Source: Cladopsammia gracilis (Eukaryota > Cnidaria > Anthozoa > Scleractinia > Dendrophylliidae). From it: a stretch of 64,000 nucleotides of DNA. Below the pieces are notes generated by a model. It made no database searches. It was not told the DNA's origin and saw nothing but the letters and a program-made list of their open reading frames with translations. A program made the position numbers and the translations under genes. The DNA is taken from contig JAJGOT010000167.1 in the NCBI GenBank assembly GCA_022457155.1, positions 1,385,001-1,449,000 on the forward strand, read 5' to 3'. Positions 21,831 to 38,169 of this stretch are shown piece by piece. Numbering within the stretch: position 1 is the first letter of the stretch; each line of letters begins with the position of its first letter.

Positions 21831-22142
21831 TATTATTTTATAGCTGATTAGATCCTTTACTACAGGATCCGGTGCTTCTATCTCGTTACGGTGGTCTTTG
21901 CAAATACAGTTACTTGTTTTCATTACGGCTCCCCGTTTATTCTTGAGCTTGAATGTAATAGGGATGGGTACCACGTGTTGCATAACTTGTGTTATTTGAA
22001 TTAACTCCAATTTCATTGGTGGACATTCGGAGAGGAACCTGGGACTAGCATGAAATCGAAGCCCGAGGACTCTCGCTAGCGCCAGTTTCCATAGCTGCCT
22101 TTTAAAGGTGCGAGGAGCCTGGTTCCAGCTTAGCCAAACAAT
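21831..22142 (+). promoter_or_regulatory. SMN upstream region
   Basis: This is the stretch between the Penelope-like element and the SMN start codon. It should contain the SMN promoter and 5' UTR. No TATA box or clear initiator was picked out. The element lies within about 300 bp of the start codon, so the insertion is close to the promoter. Confidence 0.4.
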
Positions 22143-27163
<5,021 letters not shown>

Positions 27164-27894
27164 ACAAGAAATGGCATACTTGTTGTTTGTGCTCAGAGTT
27201 TTTTTTTCTATCACACTGTAAAGAGATATTTGCAATAAATAATTCACAGGATTATTTAATGAAACTGTCTCCAAAGTAATTGTTTCAATTAAATTTCTTT
27301 TGACCAACCAGAGGCTTAGTCTGCATTGTTCATGCAAGGGCAACAGTTTGTAGCTTTGCAAACAGTAATCACAGCTTTAAGATCAAAACTTTGCCCAAGT
27401 GAACCATGCTGCCTGCAGTCTATCAAAGGTTCCAGCTTTCCAGCTGTCATTGTCAAAACTACATTTTACAGTCCTATCCTATTTGTTAACAAGTACAAGC
27501 TGCAACAGCCACTACACTGTGGCTCAGAAGAATACAATTGTCCTATAACAAAACTATCCAACCTTGTTTCCACGGTTTCTCTTTTCCTTTCTCCTGGAGT
27601 AAGAGACTGTGGGAACAAGGTTGTTAATGACTTTGAATCTTTCACTGTCTGCAGCCATCTTAACAATTTTCCATTTGAGGATTTAAAATGGATCAGCTGT
27701 ATAAAGAAGCTAGGGGTGCAGTCTAGCTAAGTCACACTTTGTCAGTAATACAAGAGCCTCCTATACTGTGTACACTGACATCATCTGGGCTTGTCATGTC
27801 GTGTCTCATTCATGGGGGAGGAAATAGCTTATAAATTATGACAACCCCAATTTAGAACATCTATGCAGGAGGCTACTGATACAGTTATGAATTA

Positions 27895-29346
27895 TCAATC
27901 GAGATTTGAAGATGCGATTACTGTTGACAGTGCTTTAGCATATGCTTTAGGGTTCTTATAGAAAACACAGTTGTTCGCACAAGTGTCGGGGTTTGCATCC
28001 CAGACTGTCGGCCCACAGGAGCATAAGGGTGGAAGAACAATGTTCCTGCTTTGTAGTTTCTGCTTCAAAATCACCTGCAAAGCTTCGATATATCTCTTTG
28101 TTTCTCTCTCTTTTTGAAGCTTCTTGTGCTTTTTAGCTAAAGTCATTTCAAGCTTCTTTTCTTCTTGAACTCTGAGAAAAGATTCTTCCTCTTTCCTTGC
28201 CCTTCTCATTTTGAGCTTGTCAATTTGACGTTGTTCTATTTCAAGGCGTTCAAGTTCTTTCTCAACCTTCAGAGTTTCCATTCTTTCACGGTGTTCCTTC
28301 ATTCGAATGTTCTCTCTGACCTGCTCCCGCTCAATATCCATAAACAACCGCCTGTAAACAGCAACTTGGCTTTTTGCACGTGCTTTCTTTTCCTCTAACA
28401 ACTTAGAAGGTTGTAGGAGGACTTCAACAGCTTTGGAGTTTCTATTAACATGGGCAATACTTGATTTCCTCTGCTGAACATTCAAATCAGTGTTTTCAAT
28501 TTCTTCTACATTTCTGTCATCTTGAAAATGGACATGTTTATCTGGATTCAAAGTTGGATTCCTGTACTCTGGCAAACCGGTTTCCGAGGAAATGAATTGA
28601 TTGTGTCCAAAATCCTGATCTGTAATTGCATTTTCACCGATCCAGTAATCACCCCTTTCTTTTTCAATGTGTCTGTCATCCTCTGCAATTTGTTCTCTCT
28701 GATTTAAAAGTTGAGATTTTTGCTGGGACATACCGTGATCTCTGGTAGGAGAGGTCTTCCACAGACCTCCAGGAAGAAGCTTGCTCAAATTGTCCACCTC
28801 CGCTCCAAGACTCTTTGAACTGAGTACATTTCTTGCATGTTTGGAACAATTTCTGATCTTTTGAGCGTGTTCTTGCAAGAGCTGACTAGCAGCTTCAACT
28901 GCTGCAAGATCCTGGGTGACGCTGCGTTGAATTTTCAGCTCGGAATCATCGCGATACATACAGTTGTCCCGTCTCACAGTGCTAGGCAGCGAACTCTGTT
29001 GTACAACATTCTGCTCCACTTCAAAAGCCTCCACTGACATACCATGTTGCTCCTCGCGTTTGATTTGCTCCAGATTTCTAACTCTCACTTTAACCTCTTG
29101 CCGAAATTCTCTAAGCTTCTCTTCCTTTTCTTTTATAACTGTTTTCATCCGAAGTTCTTCTTCGCGGGCGCTGTGTGTAGCTGGCCCATGGTGCGGTTCT
29201 ACCCAAGCGGTAAACGGCAAGACAGCAGACGATCGATGTTCCAGTTGACCTTTCGAGCGAGTTTTCTGTGCAAGTTTCTTCTTTTGCTTCTCTTTAGGTA
29301 TGATTGGGTTATTTTGGGGCCCCAAGAATTCAATGAAGGCTGCCAT
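27895..29346 (-). CDS. CCDC15: CCDC15-like coiled-coil protein, single exon
   Basis: Vertebrate CCDC15 is a centriole-associated coiled-coil protein. The frame gives 483 residues from the first ATG (29344-29346) to TGA (27895-27897), with no intron. An N-terminal AWVEP motif (about residue 48) precedes a charged helical region. Long Glu/Lys/Arg-rich coiled coil occupies roughly residues 70-110 and 310-430 (for example QVRENIRMKEHRERMETLKV). The C-terminus has the Cys-rich signature CSCGPTVWDANPDTCANNC followed by FYKNPKAYAKAL, which I associate with CCDC15. It lacks the long acidic/Gln repeats of the human protein, which is about twice as long. It is convergent with SMN, with about 730 bp between stops. 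Absence of introns beside intron-rich neighbours suggests a retrocopy or intron loss. Family assignment is from memory of short motifs. Confidence 0.75.
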   Translation of the reverse strand: MAAFIEFLGPQNNPIIPKEKQKKKLAQKTRSKGQLEHRSSAVLPFTAWVEPHHGPATHSAREEELRMKTVIKEKEEKLREFRQEVKVRVRNLEQIKREEQHGMSVEAFEVEQNVVQQSSLPSTVRRDNCMYRDDSELKIQRSVTQDLAAVEAASQLLQEHAQKIRNCSKHARNVLSSKSLGAEVDNLSKLLPGGLWKTSPTRDHGMSQQKSQLLNQREQIAEDDRHIEKERGDYWIGENAITDQDFGHNQFISSETGLPEYRNPTLNPDKHVHFQDDRNVEEIENTDLNVQQRKSSIAHVNRNSKAVEVLLQPSKLLEEKKARAKSQVAVYRRLFMDIEREQVRENIRMKEHRERMETLKVEKELERLEIEQRQIDKLKMRRARKEEESFLRVQEEKKLEMTLAKKHKKLQKERETKRYIEALQVILKQKLQSRNIVLPPLCSCGPTVWDANPDTCANNCVFYKNPKAYAKALSTVIASSNLD

Positions 29347-30364
29347 TGCCTCCAACCGTCGAGACTTTTACTTTCAAACGAGAATTGGTCAGCGGTTCAT
29401 TTACAGTTTTGTCTTTGTGTAACGTTCATCAAACGTCTTGTTTATGGCGTGACTTTTCCTAATAAGATGCAACTTCAGCCTCAAGAAAATTAAAAACTTT
29501 TTTCTTTGTATAACATTCATCAAGTCTTGTTTATGGCGTGATTTTTTCAATAGTCACGCGACATAATAAATATTTTCACGAGTCAGTTTTTGTTTTTTTG
29601 AGCCTTTAGGAGAGAAATAAAAAACTGACGACTGAAAATGCCCAGCCGTATTGTGTAGTTCCAAAAAAAAAAAATCCATGCCCACCCCATGGAAGGTCAC
29701 TGGAAATTCCTAGGGGGAGGGGGCTCTTAAAAGCCAACATTTTGGAAGGAAAGTATGAAGCTAAACTGGAATTTCCTGGGGGATGGGGGTGCTAAACAAA
29801 AAACCTTCCGTGGGGGGAGTATGGATATTTTCTAGAACTGCACATTACACAACTTTCCGCTGAATGAATTGTTCATTATGCGACAGTCATCTTCCTCTAA
29901 ATCTAAGTTTTTGAATTTTTTTCCTTGTGCACAGTCAGTAATAACGTGTCATGATTATTTGCACTCTGCACACCACCCTCACCATCTATTATCAAGATGT
30001 GGAGTTTATAATCCTATGTGGTTGTCATGGCACTCAATTTTTGAATTAATTGCCACCCAGACACTCAACTGCATCATCCCCAAGTGCCCAGGGGGAAACA
30101 GGGGGTGCAGGGCATTTTGGGAAGGATGCAAACTGCTGTCTGCATCCCTTCCACAATTCAGTGCATGCCATGCTAGAATTAGGAGGTACCCCTGGTGGCA
30201 AGGCAATTATTATTTAAAATGAGAAAAAGCTACTAAACAATGATAAAAACATTAATGATTCATTACAATCTCATCCCTAGGGTCTCTTTTCTTTCTGTCC
30301 CCCAGGGACGAGGTTGCATTCATCAATTTATGTTAAAAACATTCATTACTGTAGAGTTCCAAAT

Positions 30365-30480
30365 ATAGGGTTGCAAAATCAGTTGAACATGGACTGGTAA
30401 AGGGTAAGGGTTTAGGAGTCCCAGTGGCACACCCCCACCCACAAATATACAGAGTACTCTCCCCCCCCCCCCCAGCTCTT
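30365..30480 (+). repeat. Dispersed repeat fragment shared with SUB1 intron
   Basis: GTTGCAAAATCAG, TAAGGGTTT.(A)GAGTCCCAGTGGCACAC and the following CCCACCCA.AAATATACA recur in the same order and orientation at 34632-34745 on the plus strand. The downstream C-tract differs in length between the copies. Confidence 0.6.
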
Positions 30481-31305
30481 AATGACAGCCCTGTTTTACA
30501 TATAGTACAAAAGTTTGTATACAGGAGCATGGCATACAGCTCTGAATATTCATGCTAAAAATAGCCTCCTGCCCAGCCAACATTTGAGGAGCATTTGGTT
30601 ACGAGGACGCAAGACTAAATACAAAGACTACTTTTTTTTGAGATTGAACAAAACAATGACTCAAACAGAAAAAAATATACTTAGCATTTTATTGCAACAA
30701 TAACATAATGTTAATCATTATGTCTTTGATGGAAGTGAGACACAAACTGCTAAGTTACATATGCCATCACTAACACCAATTAGAAAAAAAAATACCAATA
30801 TCTTGATTTATAAAATTGACAAAAACCTCAGTACAACAAAAGACTGAAACAAAATACAACTTTAAAGTCAACAACCTAACAGCAATAATATTATAATCGA
30901 TCATATCCTTAAAACAGCTTTTACCTATCTCAATTTTATGAAAACTCAATAAATAATAAAAATAATAAGTGATTGTTTAAATTGAGTCATAGCTGATATG
31001 ATGACGTACCACAAGTTCTGAAAGACAACAATAAAAACATTATTAAGCCAATGGTTAGTAGTTTTGCAATGATACAATTTCTCGTGATATGATATATCTC
31101 AATACAACTGTCACAATATGAATTTTTTACACTAACAAAGCCCAATAGTCTTGAAATCAAACATGTTTATCTTACAGGCGCCTACAAGATATATGTATTC
31201 TGATGTACAACTTATATACTTATGTATATGTACTTATATACTTATGTATATGTATTCTGATGTACAACTTAACTAACTTAACTTAACTGATGTACAACTT
31301 AACTG

Positions 31306-31765
31306 ATGTACAACTTAAGCCCTCTGAATATTTGTAACATCTTTCAAGGACACAATTCATCCTACAATTTAAGACAGTCTGACTTCTCAGTTCTCAGATA
31401 TAACACAGTAACGTATGGCAAACACTCATTGTGCTACTTAGGACCCACTTTATGGAGCAAACTGTCAACTGCAGACAGAGCAGCCACATCATTAGACAGT
31501 TTTAAAAGTCTTATACGTAAGCGTTACATTAGCATATTGTTAAATAATGGCTGCAAGGACTGTACTCTTTGTAATTCTTAATTGCCATGTTACATAAATT
31601 TGTAAACTTTTAAATTTTTATCTACCTTAGTAAAATTTTAGTAATTAATAGCTAGTATGGCTGTAAATAACATATATATACTTTTTAGTTGTGGTCTACT
31701 TGTGTCCCCACATTAGTATGGGTTTTATCCCAAACTAGAAAGTTTTCATTTCATTTCATTCCTCT
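31306..31765 (+). pseudogene. 3' end of a non-LTR retrotransposon (LINE) RT ORF and tail
   Basis: The 91-codon frame 31306-31581 reads YNLRQSDFSVLRYNTVTYGK, then YLGPTLWSKLS and SLDSFKSLIRK. This matches the C-terminus of CR1/jockey-like LINE ORF2 proteins (YGxxSLxYxGPxLWNxLP...SLxxFKxxL). The apurinic endonuclease and RT domains are absent (5' truncation). A CATTT-type microsatellite at 31746-31763 may be the LINE 3' terminus. Confidence 0.65.
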
Positions 31766-32904
31766 GTACTGCATTTGAATAATTGGTATCCTGTTTCAAT
31801 ATTGATATTTGCATTGTAAGAAATAATACTGCGATAGAATATGGGTATCACAGTATATCGTTGCAGCACTAATAGCTAGCCAGCAGGTGCAAGAGACAGG
31901 GCATGATTTTCAGGACACATGCGAAAGAGGAACATGACAAGGGAAGACGATGCCCATGCAGGAAGGCCTTACTTTTTTCATTTTCCACTCTCCAATTAGA
32001 ATTGTACTGGAACATTAAAAATAAATGGCTAAAATGAGCCTGACTGTTGACACAATGATTTATTATGAAGAGGCAAAATAAAAATAATAGCATATAAAGC
32101 CTGCCCCTCCTTGCCTTTTATCAAGCATATAAACCAATAGCCATGAAATAAAACTTGTATAAAATCCAGTGGGTAAAAACAGCCATCACATCTTAATTAA
32201 AAGGGCATTCTTTAGTTACATAAGGACCCCTTGTACACACTGCCTATGGGGGAGACATCGCAAGGAATGATTTAGACTGGTGACATGAACAGAGTGCTTC
32301 AGTTGTATGATGAAGTAAAGCTAAAAACTGTAGTTTATGCCATAACCATGTTATACCTCCTCATGTAACAACCACCTTGGCAAACAATCAGAGGATTTAT
32401 TAATTAAGTAATGCTCCGCATAAGAACTATAGTAAACTTCATTGTTCTGCGGCATTGGTTCTTTCCCACATAGAATATCTTTGGTTTCAAGAATAGAGGA
32501 GAAGCTGATGGTTCATAATATTATATATCAATATCATTATAAAAATAAAAAAAATCTAGGAAATGTTTGTGCTTAACCAATCAGAATAGCAGAAGACAAC
32601 AGCTAATAATTTTGCTTCTTTGATGAAGTTCCCCAAATACAATACATTTTAAAACTTGCACATTCTGCGATTGGGTCTCAAAGTACTTGAAGCCTTAAAA
32701 AAATTAGACAAAATGCAACTTGAACCTTAACTTTTGAGCAGTTTTTGAGTCTAGGCCAATGAGATCACTAGTAACTTGTAACAATGAAAAAAGTTGACAT
32801 TCCATCGTGCATTGCCGTTCAGCGCTATCCTTCTTATGTGGATCATTACTTAAACGTAACTCTGTCACATTCCAAATAACAACATGCACTTACCTAATGC
32901 ACAC

Positions 32905-35394
32905 CTATCCACGTTCTGCAATGGCCTCATCAATGTCACTGACAAGGTTTTTCAGCTTTTCCCACTGATCCACGTTTAAGGAGATCCCTAACATACAGAA
33001 CAGAATTTATTTATTCAATTGAAAACTTACTGAAATATGTCCCTAAGAAAGGGCAACAGGTCATATAAATTTAGGTCATTACCAGGGACATAGCTACCTG
33101 TACGCATGTATGCACCTGCGTACCTGAAAAAGTTGAAAAAAAAAGAAAGATTTGGAACTTGAGGGTGGGGGGAGGAGGTAGGGGAAGTGTTTGAAAATTG
33201 ATTGTGCATACCTCTGTAAAAGTCCTGGCTACACCCCTGATTGCCATGATATTTTCTCAATTTAACACCAGGTTCCAAATAAATTTCAGGTCTTAAAGTT
33301 TGAATTTTCAATAAACTTTCCTTGTTTTGTACAAATCGTCACCTTTTTGTTTTTATCTTGGAATTTGTACAGCGCTTGCCAAAGTTAATAACTGATGATA
33401 TCATTTGTAATTTATTGCTTCAGTTCCTTAGATCGACGATTTATCAATGGTGATTGTCACGACTTTGATTTTGTTGGAGAAACCCTTATGGAGTCTCATT
33501 ATTGAGGTATAGTCAAGATTTTATGCACTTGACTTTATGCACAAGACTTTATGCAATTGACTGTGCATAACATGTGATATCCTGCTTTCTTTTAAATACA
33601 TTAAATGAAGAAGGATGAATGAACAAGTAAATTATCAAAAAAATGTGGTTGTTGTTCATCGTGGTGTGTAAGATAGGTAAACGATTTTTTCGTTTGTCTC
33701 AAGATAGAGTCACCTTAAGATGTTGATCGTGACGTTTCGACTGCTATTACTGCTAGTCTTCATCAGGCGATGAGGTCGATTGGTTACGTGTCGCTTATGT
33801 AGCACGTTGGCTTGTTGCTATTGGTGCATTTCGATCCTCATTATTATTCCGAAAAGATGTTGTTCCCTCTCCAGTTCGATTTAGTAAATTATCTATGATT
33901 AGACTGTCCACTGAGAACTTAATTGAAATCATGGAGCATTCTAAATTCCAATTCGATCTGGATAGAGGACCTGCATGAAAACCAGCTACGGCTGATGTGG
34001 CTTTCCTCTCTAAATATAGTTATTTATTTATTTTAGCAAGGGAACAAAGCAAACATGAGTGCAAAGTTTTAAACCTCTATTCTTTACAAATCTAGTGAGT
34101 GAGCTTTGTTATTGTAGTCAGATGTTACTCACCCTTCTTCCCAGGAAGATATTCTCCATCTTTCTCATAAAATTCTCTGATATCTACATATAGTTTTCCT
34201 TTAAAGTCCTTGACAGTTACTCTCCGTTTGTCAGTAAGCTGGAATTATAACAGAAAAAATGTTGCAAAGTTCATTGGGGGGGATTCTCATATATTAGCTA
34301 TATGGGTACATGTACTGTATGTGAAACCATGAAGGGTATTTTTTCAACCAGTTAAGTCTGGGATAAGATATAGAAATCGGGGAGGTTTGGTCTAGAACAA
34401 GGTATCATTTGTCAGGAAACTGATCGATGGCATGAAGAATTAAGTCTAGAATAGGAATTGAAACTTGGAAGAGAAAGAGCCTACCCTAAATGGAAATAAA
34501 ATCATTGCAGCAATATTGTTGACAGATGGTTTTTCAGTAAAAAGACTACAGTTCTACATAATGACTCAATTATACAAAAAATTGCTAGTCTGGGATAGGG
34601 CCAGTAGGATTTTCATTGTCTAGTCTAATATAGTGTTGCAAAATCAGCTTAACTTGATCTGGTATAGGCTAAGGGTTTTAGAGTCCCAGTGGCACACACC
34701 CACCCAAAAATATACACAGTACCCCCTCTGGGGCAAAACACCACCACCTTCTCCCTGGCCCCCCACAGGCAGAGAAGCCCTTGGGTAAGGCTGCTGAAAT
34801 ATTCCAAGAATCATGGATGGGAGAGCTCTCCCATTGTGGAGTATTTTTGACATGAAACACTACAGGCGTTTTCAGGGGTTATTTCCAGTGATTGGCAGCC
34901 ATATGTGTTTTCTGGGGTTATTTCCGGTGATTGGCAGGCATATGTGTTTTCTGGCAATCTGTACCGTGATCAAACAAAACAAATTAATATTTCATATGCT
35001 TTACACAACAAGTTACCCCAGGATTTCTGGAACATTTTGATAGCCTTTAAGCTTATATCCGCCTGCCATTTTGAACATGGATAGGGCCCTGGGGACGAGA
35101 TTTTTAGAGAAGAAATTCAACGTACTTGGAAAACAAAATCTCCCTGCTCGTTTCTAGATGAGGTACTAGGCTTTGAAGATTTCTCTGCTTTCGTCTTACT
35201 CTTTTTAGGTTTGACCTGGGAGGAAAAAAAGTAACATTAAAGCAATATGAAAATCCATTTAAAAGCACCCAACCACAGCCACGTTGAAAAATTAATATGA
35301 AATCAAATCAACTCAAAATGTGATGTCTTGCCTCCTCTTCTGATTCGTCGCTGCTGTCGGATACAGTTGCCTTTGACTTTACTCTTTTAGACAT
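32905..35394 (-). CDS. SUB1: SUB1/PC4 transcriptional coactivator, complete
   Basis: PC4 binds single-stranded DNA and links activators to the Pol II machinery in the nucleus. Four exons, in gene order: 35332-35394, 35126-35215, 34133-34238 and 32905-32987. They sum to 342 nt, giving 113 residues. The N-terminus is Ser/Lys/Glu-rich ([10 protein letters not shown], then [19 protein letters not shown]), the usual phosphorylated regulatory tail. The C-terminal ssDNA-binding domain reads [20 protein letters not shown], then [17 protein letters not shown] and ends IDEAIAERG. Length and order match animal PC4 (about 127). The exon 1 donor appears to be GC (GAG|GCAAGA) rather than GT, the only non-canonical splice site needed in this gene. 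Introns contain a hAT-like MITE, a Penelope tail and SINE pieces. Confidence 0.92.
33084..33239. repeat. hAT-like MITE, third copy
   Basis: It reads as the reverse complement of the pair at 5995-6300: CAGGGACATAGCTACCTGTA at the left, GTGTTTGAAAATTGATTGTG inside and AGTCCTGGCTACACCCCTG at the right end. It lies in SUB1 intron 3. Confidence 0.6.
33680..34035 (+). repeat. Penelope-type tail followed by a SINE tail fragment
   Basis: 33729-33775 has GTGACGTTTCGACTGCTATT and GTCTTCATCAGGCGATGAGG, the terminal motif of Penelope-like elements (compare GACGTTTCGACAACCTGAAC at 38798). 33945-34035 has AATTCCAATTCGATCTGGAT and a TATTTATTTATT end, related to the SINE at 597-782. Both are within SUB1 intron 3. 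Confidence 0.45.
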
Positions 35395-36500
35395 GTCTTC
35401 TGTTCGCTAGAAATGTATAAAGCTCCACGTACATGCACCGTTTCAAACTCAGTTCGAATGCGGCCGAGCCTCTCCTTTGATCACAAACGGAAAACGCGCC
35501 AAGAGCTTGGTAACCATCCCTTTTGCTTGGAAGAACATGTTATTACAAGGGTGCAGTAAGAACAGGACTTCTCTGCGCTTTTCAAACTTTTCTGGAAGCG
35601 ATCTCGCCAGCATGTAACGTTCTCATTTATAGGAGTGAGATGAAAACTCATTTATACATCAAATAATTAACCGAATCCCCCCCCCCCCCCCCCCCCCTTT
35701 CCCATGCAAAGCCAACGTCACGGTTTCTCACGATCACGGCCGGGTGGTGGCCGCTTACAGGAGGTCCGTCCACAAGGTCTTAACTTTGAATCACATGAAC
35801 CTTTAATAATTTCAATGTACAAAGCACCTATCAACACAAAATATTGATCATATGAAAGTTTTGATACAAGGGACAATAATTTCGTTTATTGAAGTCGTGC
35901 TATAATCAAGAAAAAAAATCGAGTTGACTGCAACAAATCACTCAATTTGTATCTGCTGTTATATCAAAATCTGAGCGAGTGGACGCTTACATGGGGTTAA
36001 AAATAATAGAAAAATCACATCACCAGCGTTCAAAGTGGTCGCAGTCGCTTACAAGAGGTGATCGACTGTATGACACGCCTCTTTGACTTGTATCGGCTTA
36101 CATCTCTTATCGGTCTTCGCCCTAACTATCCCCGAAAGCTTGCCACAAGAAAACCTCTGGTAACCTTTCCTGGAATCGTCCGAGGGTTAAAATAGGCTAC
36201 TGAATACTTTGCTAGAGTTCCCACGCTACCGACTATCTGTAAGTTTGAAAATTTCTACTTGAAGCTAAAGAGCAGACACACACTCAGGACAAACACACGT
36301 GGATATTTCTAATCTTTTTTTATTTGTAATCAGGATACTATTTCATGAAAAACATTAGAAAAACTGCTACAACAGCCATCACTCGCCCCTAGCGGCCGGA
36401 AGCGACGAGAGACGGCTGTATTCGTTGGCTACCAAGAATGACATACGTATAATTTCAGTACCCACTAAAACGGCTCGTCGGTTTGCTAGGTTCTTACGTT
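35395..36500. other. SUB1 5' flank and intergenic sequence
   Basis: 35395-35560 should include the SUB1 promoter. A C-tract of about 18 nt lies at 35679-35697. 36340-36480 resembles a foldback repeat fragment (CGGCCGGAAGCGACGAGAGA). Nothing coding was seen. Confidence 0.5.
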
Positions 36501-36502
36501 TT

Positions 36503-36705
36503 TAGTCTGCAAAACAGTCGTTTTTTCTTTTTCTCGCTTGGGAAGCGCCGAAAGCGTGGGCGCGCGAGGCTCACACGCCCGTAGGGAAAAGAAAAGCGTT
36601 CTCCCCAGTGCCACTCTCCGTATTCACACTCGCTCCAGACCTTTCGTTCAAAGAACGCGCGCATTCGTGTGACCAACGCAAAAAACACGACTGTTTTGCA
36701 GTCTA
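36503..36705. repeat. 200-bp MITE with TAGTCTGCAAAACAGTCG ends
   Basis: The left end TAGTCTGCAAAACAGTCG and right end CGACTGTTTTGCAGTCTA are inverted repeats with one mismatch, and the boundary bases TA could be the target duplication. The interior is GC-richer than the flanks and holds an 81-codon frame that is not a gene. Confidence 0.75.
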
Positions 36706-37154
36706 TTGCGTGTTCAACCTCTACATCAATTTTTAACAATGTAAGGCTAAAAACCTACAATTTTTTAATAAACTTATTCCTAAAGTACGTAACCGTTCTT
36801 CAAACCTAGAGATGATCTGATTCTAGGTAAAACACTTGAAATGTAAAAAATACTGTTCTGCCTCCGTTAATTAATATTATATGCACAAATCCTGACAAAT
36901 ACTAACCATCTCGCTGAACACGGATGCCTAAAATTTTATTCTGACAAGAAAATTTGTCTAAGACGGATAAACCGTAATTTAAATGTTTATCAAAACCAAA
37001 ACTGATTAACTTATTACGAACATCTACGTAATAAATCATTCAACTACAAACCGATTTTGTGTTTTATCAATTTTGTAGTTTAGTTCAATTCCAGTGTATA
37101 ATTCCAGAACTTAGTTTTGCACTTTGTTTTTCTGTTTTCCTGCGCTTGGAAACA

Positions 37155-37619
37155 TTTAAAGTGCCTATCACCCCTAGAAAGTTATTTTCAGAATCAACTC
37201 TATGTACATTGAATAGTTGAATGGTAGAATATTTCTTGTTTTGAACGTCGCGTTTGTGAGTTATAAAGATTTGAATTTAAAAATACTAATTAGATGACGT
37301 CAACCCGGGAATTTGCCATTATTTCTACACCAATTTACAATGCGCAGTTTACAGCTTGCGGATAATTAATTTGATAAATACTAAAAATAAACTGTGGATA
37401 GTCAATTTATTGGTAAAAAATATTACTTGGAGGTGAAAACAAGTAGTTGTATAATAAACGATTCCAGGGTTGACGTCATCCAAGTAGCATTTTGTAAATT
37501 CAAATCTCAATAACTCACGAACACGACGTTCAAAACAAGAAATATTTTGCCATTCAACTATTCAATGTACATAGAGTAGATTCTGAAAATAACTTTCTAG
37601 GGGTGATAGGCACTTTAAA
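37155..37619. repeat. 465-bp foldback element with about 150-bp arms
   Basis: The left arm starts TTTAAAGTGCCTATCACCCC and runs through words such as CTCTATGTACATTGAATAGT, ACATTGAATAGTTGAATGG and GAACGTCGCGTTTGTGAGTT. The same words return in reverse complement from about 37465 to GGTGATAGGCACTTTAAA at 37619. The arms are imperfect. The central spacer is AT-rich and non-coding. Confidence 0.85.
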
Positions 37620-37770
37620 GGCCCGGACACACAGTGCAACTTTTTTTGCAAAGTTGCAGGACAAGATTTTTTTGGGTGTCACACGATGCAATTTGTTGCG
37701 CGCAACGTCACAAAAGTAGAACTCGATTCTACTTCTGCAACAGGAAAGTTGCACCGTGTGTCCGGGCCTT
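37619..37770. repeat. 150-bp foldback MITE abutting the previous one
   Basis: AAGGCCCGGACACAC at the left is the reverse complement of GTGTGTCCGGGCCTT at the right. Inner arms GTGCAAC.TTTTT and AAAGTTGCAC extend the palindrome. It begins exactly where the preceding foldback ends. Confidence 0.85.
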
Positions 37771-38086
37771 AAGATGCTGTTACACAAGACAATTTTTTCT
37801 TACAACAACAGTGCAACGCAACGCTGATGAGAGCATTGTGAGTTGTAGGTTGCAAGTTGCACACTACATGTTACACTGTACACGCTTGCAACTTGCCTCG
37901 CAACTTGCCTCGCAACGTTGCGAAAAATAGAGAAGTGTTCAACTTTTTCTGCAACTCACAAAACAATTCTTCGTTGCGAGACAAGTTGCAAAGAGAAGGT
38001 GTAACACGCTCAATTTCATCCGCAACTTGTCTCGATACAGCTCTCGTCAGTGTTTCGCTGCAAGTTGTAGAAAACAGCACCTTTAA
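37769..38086. repeat. Third abutting inverted-repeat element
   Basis: The left end TTAAGATGCTGTT and right end AACAGCACCTTTAA form terminal inverted repeats. The interior repeats CAACTTGC.TCGCAAC words in both orientations. It directly follows the previous MITE and ends about 80 bp before the PWWP3-like stop codon. Confidence 0.65.
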
Positions 38087-38169
38087 TCATGACTGTGATT
38101 GGCCAAACCGATATGACTAATTCAAATGGTCTTTACCGCACTAAAAAAAGCCCAAGTCGGCAATAAGCT

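Larger units (their letters stand above)
29347..32904. other. Intergenic region between CCDC15-like gene and SUB1
   Basis: 29347-29640 is the likely CCDC15 5' flank. 29655-29830 has G-rich low-complexity MITE-like sequence. 30370-30480 matches 34632-34745 (AGTCCCAGTGGCACAC). 31306-31765 is a LINE tail. The rest is AT-rich with no conserved frame. Confidence 0.5.

Noticed and set aside
27326..27730. 134-codon plus-strand frame after SMN
   Set aside because: No conserved motif. It lies in the space shared by the SMN and CCDC15-like 3' flanks.
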